Below are positions 61,505 through 64,000 of a stretch of DNA of 64,000 nucleotides, in pieces. Numbering within the stretch: the first letter of the stretch is position 1; each line of letters starts with the position of its first letter. The stretch is taken from positions 62,001-126,000 of the forward strand of contig CAWCZQ010000001.1 in the NCBI GenBank assembly GCA_963800205.1, given 5' to 3'. The notes under the pieces were generated by a model. The model was not told where the DNA came from, made no database searches, and saw only the letters and a list, made by a program, of their open reading frames with translations. The stretch is from UBA6224 sp963800205. GTDB taxonomy: Bacteria > Patescibacteriota > Saccharimonadia > Saccharimonadales > UBA4665. The translations under genes and the position numbers were made by a program.

Positions 61505-63028
61505 CTAGTCCTTAGCGTTCACGACCGCCAGGATATCGTCGCCGTAGGTTTCGCATTTCTTTGGTCCAAAGCCTTTGGCGGCACGGAGCCCGGCCATGTC
61601 TTTTGGTGGATAGGCTGCAATGGCCTCGAGCGACGCATCGTGCGCCACAATATAGGCCGGAACACTGTCGGACTGGGCGCGAGCCGCACGCCACTGCTTA
61701 AGTTTTTTGAGCAATGCTTCATCGATAAAGGAGTCGGGCCTATCTATCTCATTGGTTTCTTCTGGAGCATCGTCGGTTATATTCGCAAGGGCTTCGGAGT
61801 GTCGCCGAATATCACTATCAAATTCATATATATCAGGGTGAAGCTGCAGCGCTATGTTATTAATGCCACGCAAATAGACTCCGTCCATCGAGCGGACACG
61901 GCTGAGAGCCACGTAGCCCATGCCTGGCGTAAAAGAACGACTCAGATCTATGGTTGCCCCGTCGAGGCTCATCCCCTGGCTCTTGTGAATGGTAATGGCC
62001 CAGGCTAACCGTAACGGCAACTGCGAGGCTGTGGCCTTAACCCTATCATCTTCCGACAAACTCCAATCATGTGGCTCTACCGTAATCTCTTTGCCAGTTG
62101 TCAGCTCAACGACGGGTCGATCTTGAGAAAAATCCACCACCCTTCCCCGGGTCCCGTTCGCAAAGCCTTTCACAAAATCGTTGGCCACAAACATCACCTC
62201 GGCCCCGATTGCTAGTGTTAGCTCGGGCGGCGCCAATAGCGTTTTGACAAACTGCTCAACTTTGGCGGCCTGCCCTGACGTTTCCATACGATAAGTATAG
62301 CGGCGACCTGGCAGCGCTTTGAGCTGCTGGGCATTAATGGTGTCGACATCGATATTATGCGAAAACAAGCGGGTCACCACCATGTCGGCTTCGGGTTGTT
62401 TACCCAGGCGCTCCTGCAAGCTCATCTCGTGGAATTCATTCACGTCGCCGCGACGCATCGCATCCAGTAAATCGAGCAAAGCATCGCCAGCGGCGGTTTG
62501 GCGGTGCTGCTCGGTGATATAGCATATTCTTGGCTGCAGCTCTTGCCACGCCGCACTGCGATGTACAAAATCGAGCGGCTGACCAGAACGATTAATTGGC
62601 GGCAGCTGAAACAGGTCGCCCACCAAAATCACTTGCATACCTCCAAATGGTTCGTCGTTTTCGCGTAGCAATTTTGCCATTTCGTTAACCATATCCAGGC
62701 GTATACCATGCAGCATGGAAACTTCATCAATGACCAATATGTCAGTGCTGTTATAGCGCTTTACCAGTCGATCAGTGTTGCGAAATTTAGACCGGTCCCA
62801 CTCGCTTAGCTGCTCACGGATACCAAGACCTGACCACGAATGTATCGTCGTACCGCCAATATGCGTGGCTGCAATACCGGTGCTCGCCGTGACGGCGATA
62901 CGTTTGCCGTTGCGCATGGCTCGGCCAATGAACTCATTAAGAATGTGAGTTTTTCCCGCTCCTGGTGCTCCTGTCAGGAACACCGACGACCCTCCGAGCA
63001 TGACTGCCAGCGCTTGTTTTTGCCTCAT
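61505..63028 (-). CDS. PIF1/RecD2-like DNA helicase with C-terminal HRDC-like domain
   Basis: Walker A GAPGAGKT at 20-27, TASTGIAATHIGG, Walker B ILVIDEVSMLHG, VILVGDLFQLPPI, and the C-terminal motor motifs WAITIHKSQGMSLDGATI and MGYVALSRVRS define a superfamily 1B 5'-3' helicase. Residues ~430-507 match an HRDC domain (ALLKKLKQWRAARA, VPAYIVAHDASLEAIAA, KGFGPKKCETYGDDIL), as in RecQ. The ATG lies nine bases after TATAAT (63038-63043), so the message is leaderless. Confidence 0.9.
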   Translation of the reverse strand: MRQKQALAVMLGGSSVFLTGAPGAGKTHILNEFIGRAMRNGKRIAVTASTGIAATHIGGTTIHSWSGLGIREQLSEWDRSKFRNTDRLVKRYNSTDILVIDEVSMLHGIRLDMVNEMAKLLRENDEPFGGMQVILVGDLFQLPPINRSGQPLDFVHRSAAWQELQPRICYITEQHRQTAAGDALLDLLDAMRRGDVNEFHEMSLQERLGKQPEADMVVTRLFSHNIDVDTINAQQLKALPGRRYTYRMETSGQAAKVEQFVKTLLAPPELTLAIGAEVMFVANDFVKGFANGTRGRVVDFSQDRPVVELTTGKEITVEPHDWSLSEDDRVKATASQLPLRLAWAITIHKSQGMSLDGATIDLSRSFTPGMGYVALSRVRSMDGVYLRGINNIALQLHPDIYEFDSDIRRHSEALANITDDAPEETNEIDRPDSFIDEALLKKLKQWRAARAQSDSVPAYIVAHDASLEAIAAYPPKDMAGLRAAKGFGPKKCETYGDDILAVVNAKD

Positions 63029-63053
63029 AGACTCTTAATTATAGCACTAGAAG

Positions 63054-63617
63054 TTAGCTATTTTTGGCTTTACGTCGATCTCGATACTCGAGTTGGCGGC
63101 GATGGTGGTCTAATCGCTCCACATATTGCTCGTATTGGTTGTATAAACTGGAATATTTACGCGTGGGCGCCAATAACTTCAACAGCTTCTTTTGCTGATC
63201 AAGATACTCGACCAAGCAGTAAAAATCACCATCTCCCGACACGACAATAGCTTTGTCGTACGACGGAAAGTCTTTCATTGCCCACAAGACCAACTCGGCA
63301 TCGATATTGCCTTTGATTGGCTTTTTCTCGCTGTCATCATCTTTGCTGTGGTCTTGCTCTTCGAGGGGACGTGTCATATCAAATGTTGGTTTCAAGACAA
63401 TGGCATAGCCTTGCTGATGCAGCTGTTCGTACATTGCCTCGAATTCCGGCACGTAGCCTATAAACATGTAGGCCTTGGTTACGCCGTACTCGTCGGCTAA
63501 CCATTGTCGAAACTTCGCCCAGTTCATCTTCCAGCCGTCTTTTTGGGTGGTGACGTTTAAATTTTGGCTATCGATGTAGGCATAGACTTCCGGTTGTTTC
63601 TTTCTGCGACGTCTCAT
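63054..63617 (-). CDS. NYN-domain (LabA/DUF88) ribonuclease-like protein
   Basis: The NYN fold shows AYIDSQNLNV with the first acidic residue (~15), KGNIDAELVLWAM (second) and AIVVSGDGDFYCLVEYL (third, SGDGDF). The C-terminus is basic and helical. NYN proteins are PIN-like metal-dependent nucleases, often acting on RNA. TATGAT lies six bases before the ATG. Confidence 0.9.
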   Translation of the reverse strand: MRRRRKKQPEVYAYIDSQNLNVTTQKDGWKMNWAKFRQWLADEYGVTKAYMFIGYVPEFEAMYEQLHQQGYAIVLKPTFDMTRPLEEQDHSKDDDSEKKPIKGNIDAELVLWAMKDFPSYDKAIVVSGDGDFYCLVEYLDQQKKLLKLLAPTRKYSSLYNQYEQYVERLDHHRRQLEYRDRRKAKNS

Positions 63618-63640
63618 GACTACATCATAGCAAAGAAGCC

Positions 63641-64000
63641 TTAGATACGGTCGTTTGCTTTGGCAAGCTCTGCAGCAGCAACCATATGGACCAAGCGAGC
63701 TTCGTGCAATAAACGTGTTAACTGAAGAGCAGCGGTTATCTGGTCCTCCGTACTCAATAGAGCGTCCGGGATAGTGCTGTGGCGTTCATGCTGGAGTCGT
63801 TGACGCTGCTTTATCAAATCATCTCTCTCTGTTTCGTACGCTTCTTTTGCTGGATCGGAGGCACCGAAGTGAATTTCTGCTTCTCTTTGTCTGATCGCAT
63901 GATAGAGCGACATTATCTGATCGCTCAGTCGTTCTTCGACCGCAATGTCATAGCGAGCGGTGCTTATCGTCGTATCACCGTCGCCCTGGCGAATGGCATA
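63641..64000 (-). CDS. Unknown helical protein, 5' end outside the window
   Basis: The frame is open from the stop at 63641 to the right edge, so the ATG at 63913 is probably internal. The visible ~119 residues are charged and helical (QGDGDTTISTARYDIAVEE; YHAIRQREAEIHFG; ERDDLIKQRQRLQHERH), consistent with a coiled coil. No family is recognised. Confidence 0.6.
   Translation of the reverse strand, partial: YAIRQGDGDTTISTARYDIAVEERLSDQIMSLYHAIRQREAEIHFGASDPAKEAYETERDDLIKQRQRLQHERHSTIPDALLSTEDQITAALQLTRLLHEARLVHMVAAAELAKANDRI

Overview
The window looks like a piece of a small, host-dependent Patescibacteria (CPR) genome, most likely Candidatus Saccharibacteria (TM7). This is an inference from gene content and order, not from a marker tree. 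The reasons are a compact dcw cluster (mraZ-rsmH-ftsL-ftsI-mraY-ftsW-murG-ftsQ) with no mur ligases, ftsA or ftsZ, many single-anchor surface proteins (sortase, PEGA, DUF4367, DUF3048), no biosynthetic operons, and many genes whose -10 box lies only 6-12 bases before the start codon.

Layout. Bases 1-14400 are an accessory, decaying region. It holds two shattered restriction-modification genes, a gene of unknown function with a candidate -1 frameshift, and two cargo blocks. Block 1 (4992-8112) carries an unknown gene, an HD hydrolase, a DUF6994-like gene, a membrane-tethered GIY-YIG protein and an AbrB-like regulator behind a 26-base perfect palindrome. Block 2 (8321-12466) carries a nucleotide kinase, two family 2 glycosyltransferases, an EEP phosphodiesterase and small ORFs. 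Each block lies between copies of the 5' end of a DUF2130 gene (4707, 8146, 12640). Bases 14457-19204 hold membrane proteins and two paralogous ~52-residue proteins, each with the same terminator. Bases 19455-36661 hold a bactofilin-like protein, HAD and YjeF-like enzymes, tRNA-Leu, a sortase, gltX, a two-component system, a Y-family polymerase cassette, a TylF-type methyltransferase and rlmH. A tRNA-Glu at 37055 has partial repeats on both sides. Bases 37414-49442 hold a second two-component system, a pseudouridine synthase, der, pth, dprA, topA and a sigma region 4/HARE-HTH protein. A strong candidate for an undescribed structured RNA lies at 44364-44735 on the minus strand.

From 50294 to the right edge every gene is on the minus strand, while most genes to the left are on the plus strand. 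The two sets converge on an 850-base gene-free stretch that contains a dif-like Xer site, so this may be the replication terminus. The right part carries the dcw cluster with an MraZ-type operator array, yvcK, an MBL-fold hydrolase, a PIF1-like helicase with an HRDC-like tail and a NYN nuclease.

Reading-frame lesions are concentrated in 1-14400, which fits decay of acquired DNA. Two more occur near the dcw cluster: a frameshift in mraZ and an in-frame TGA in the gene upstream of it.
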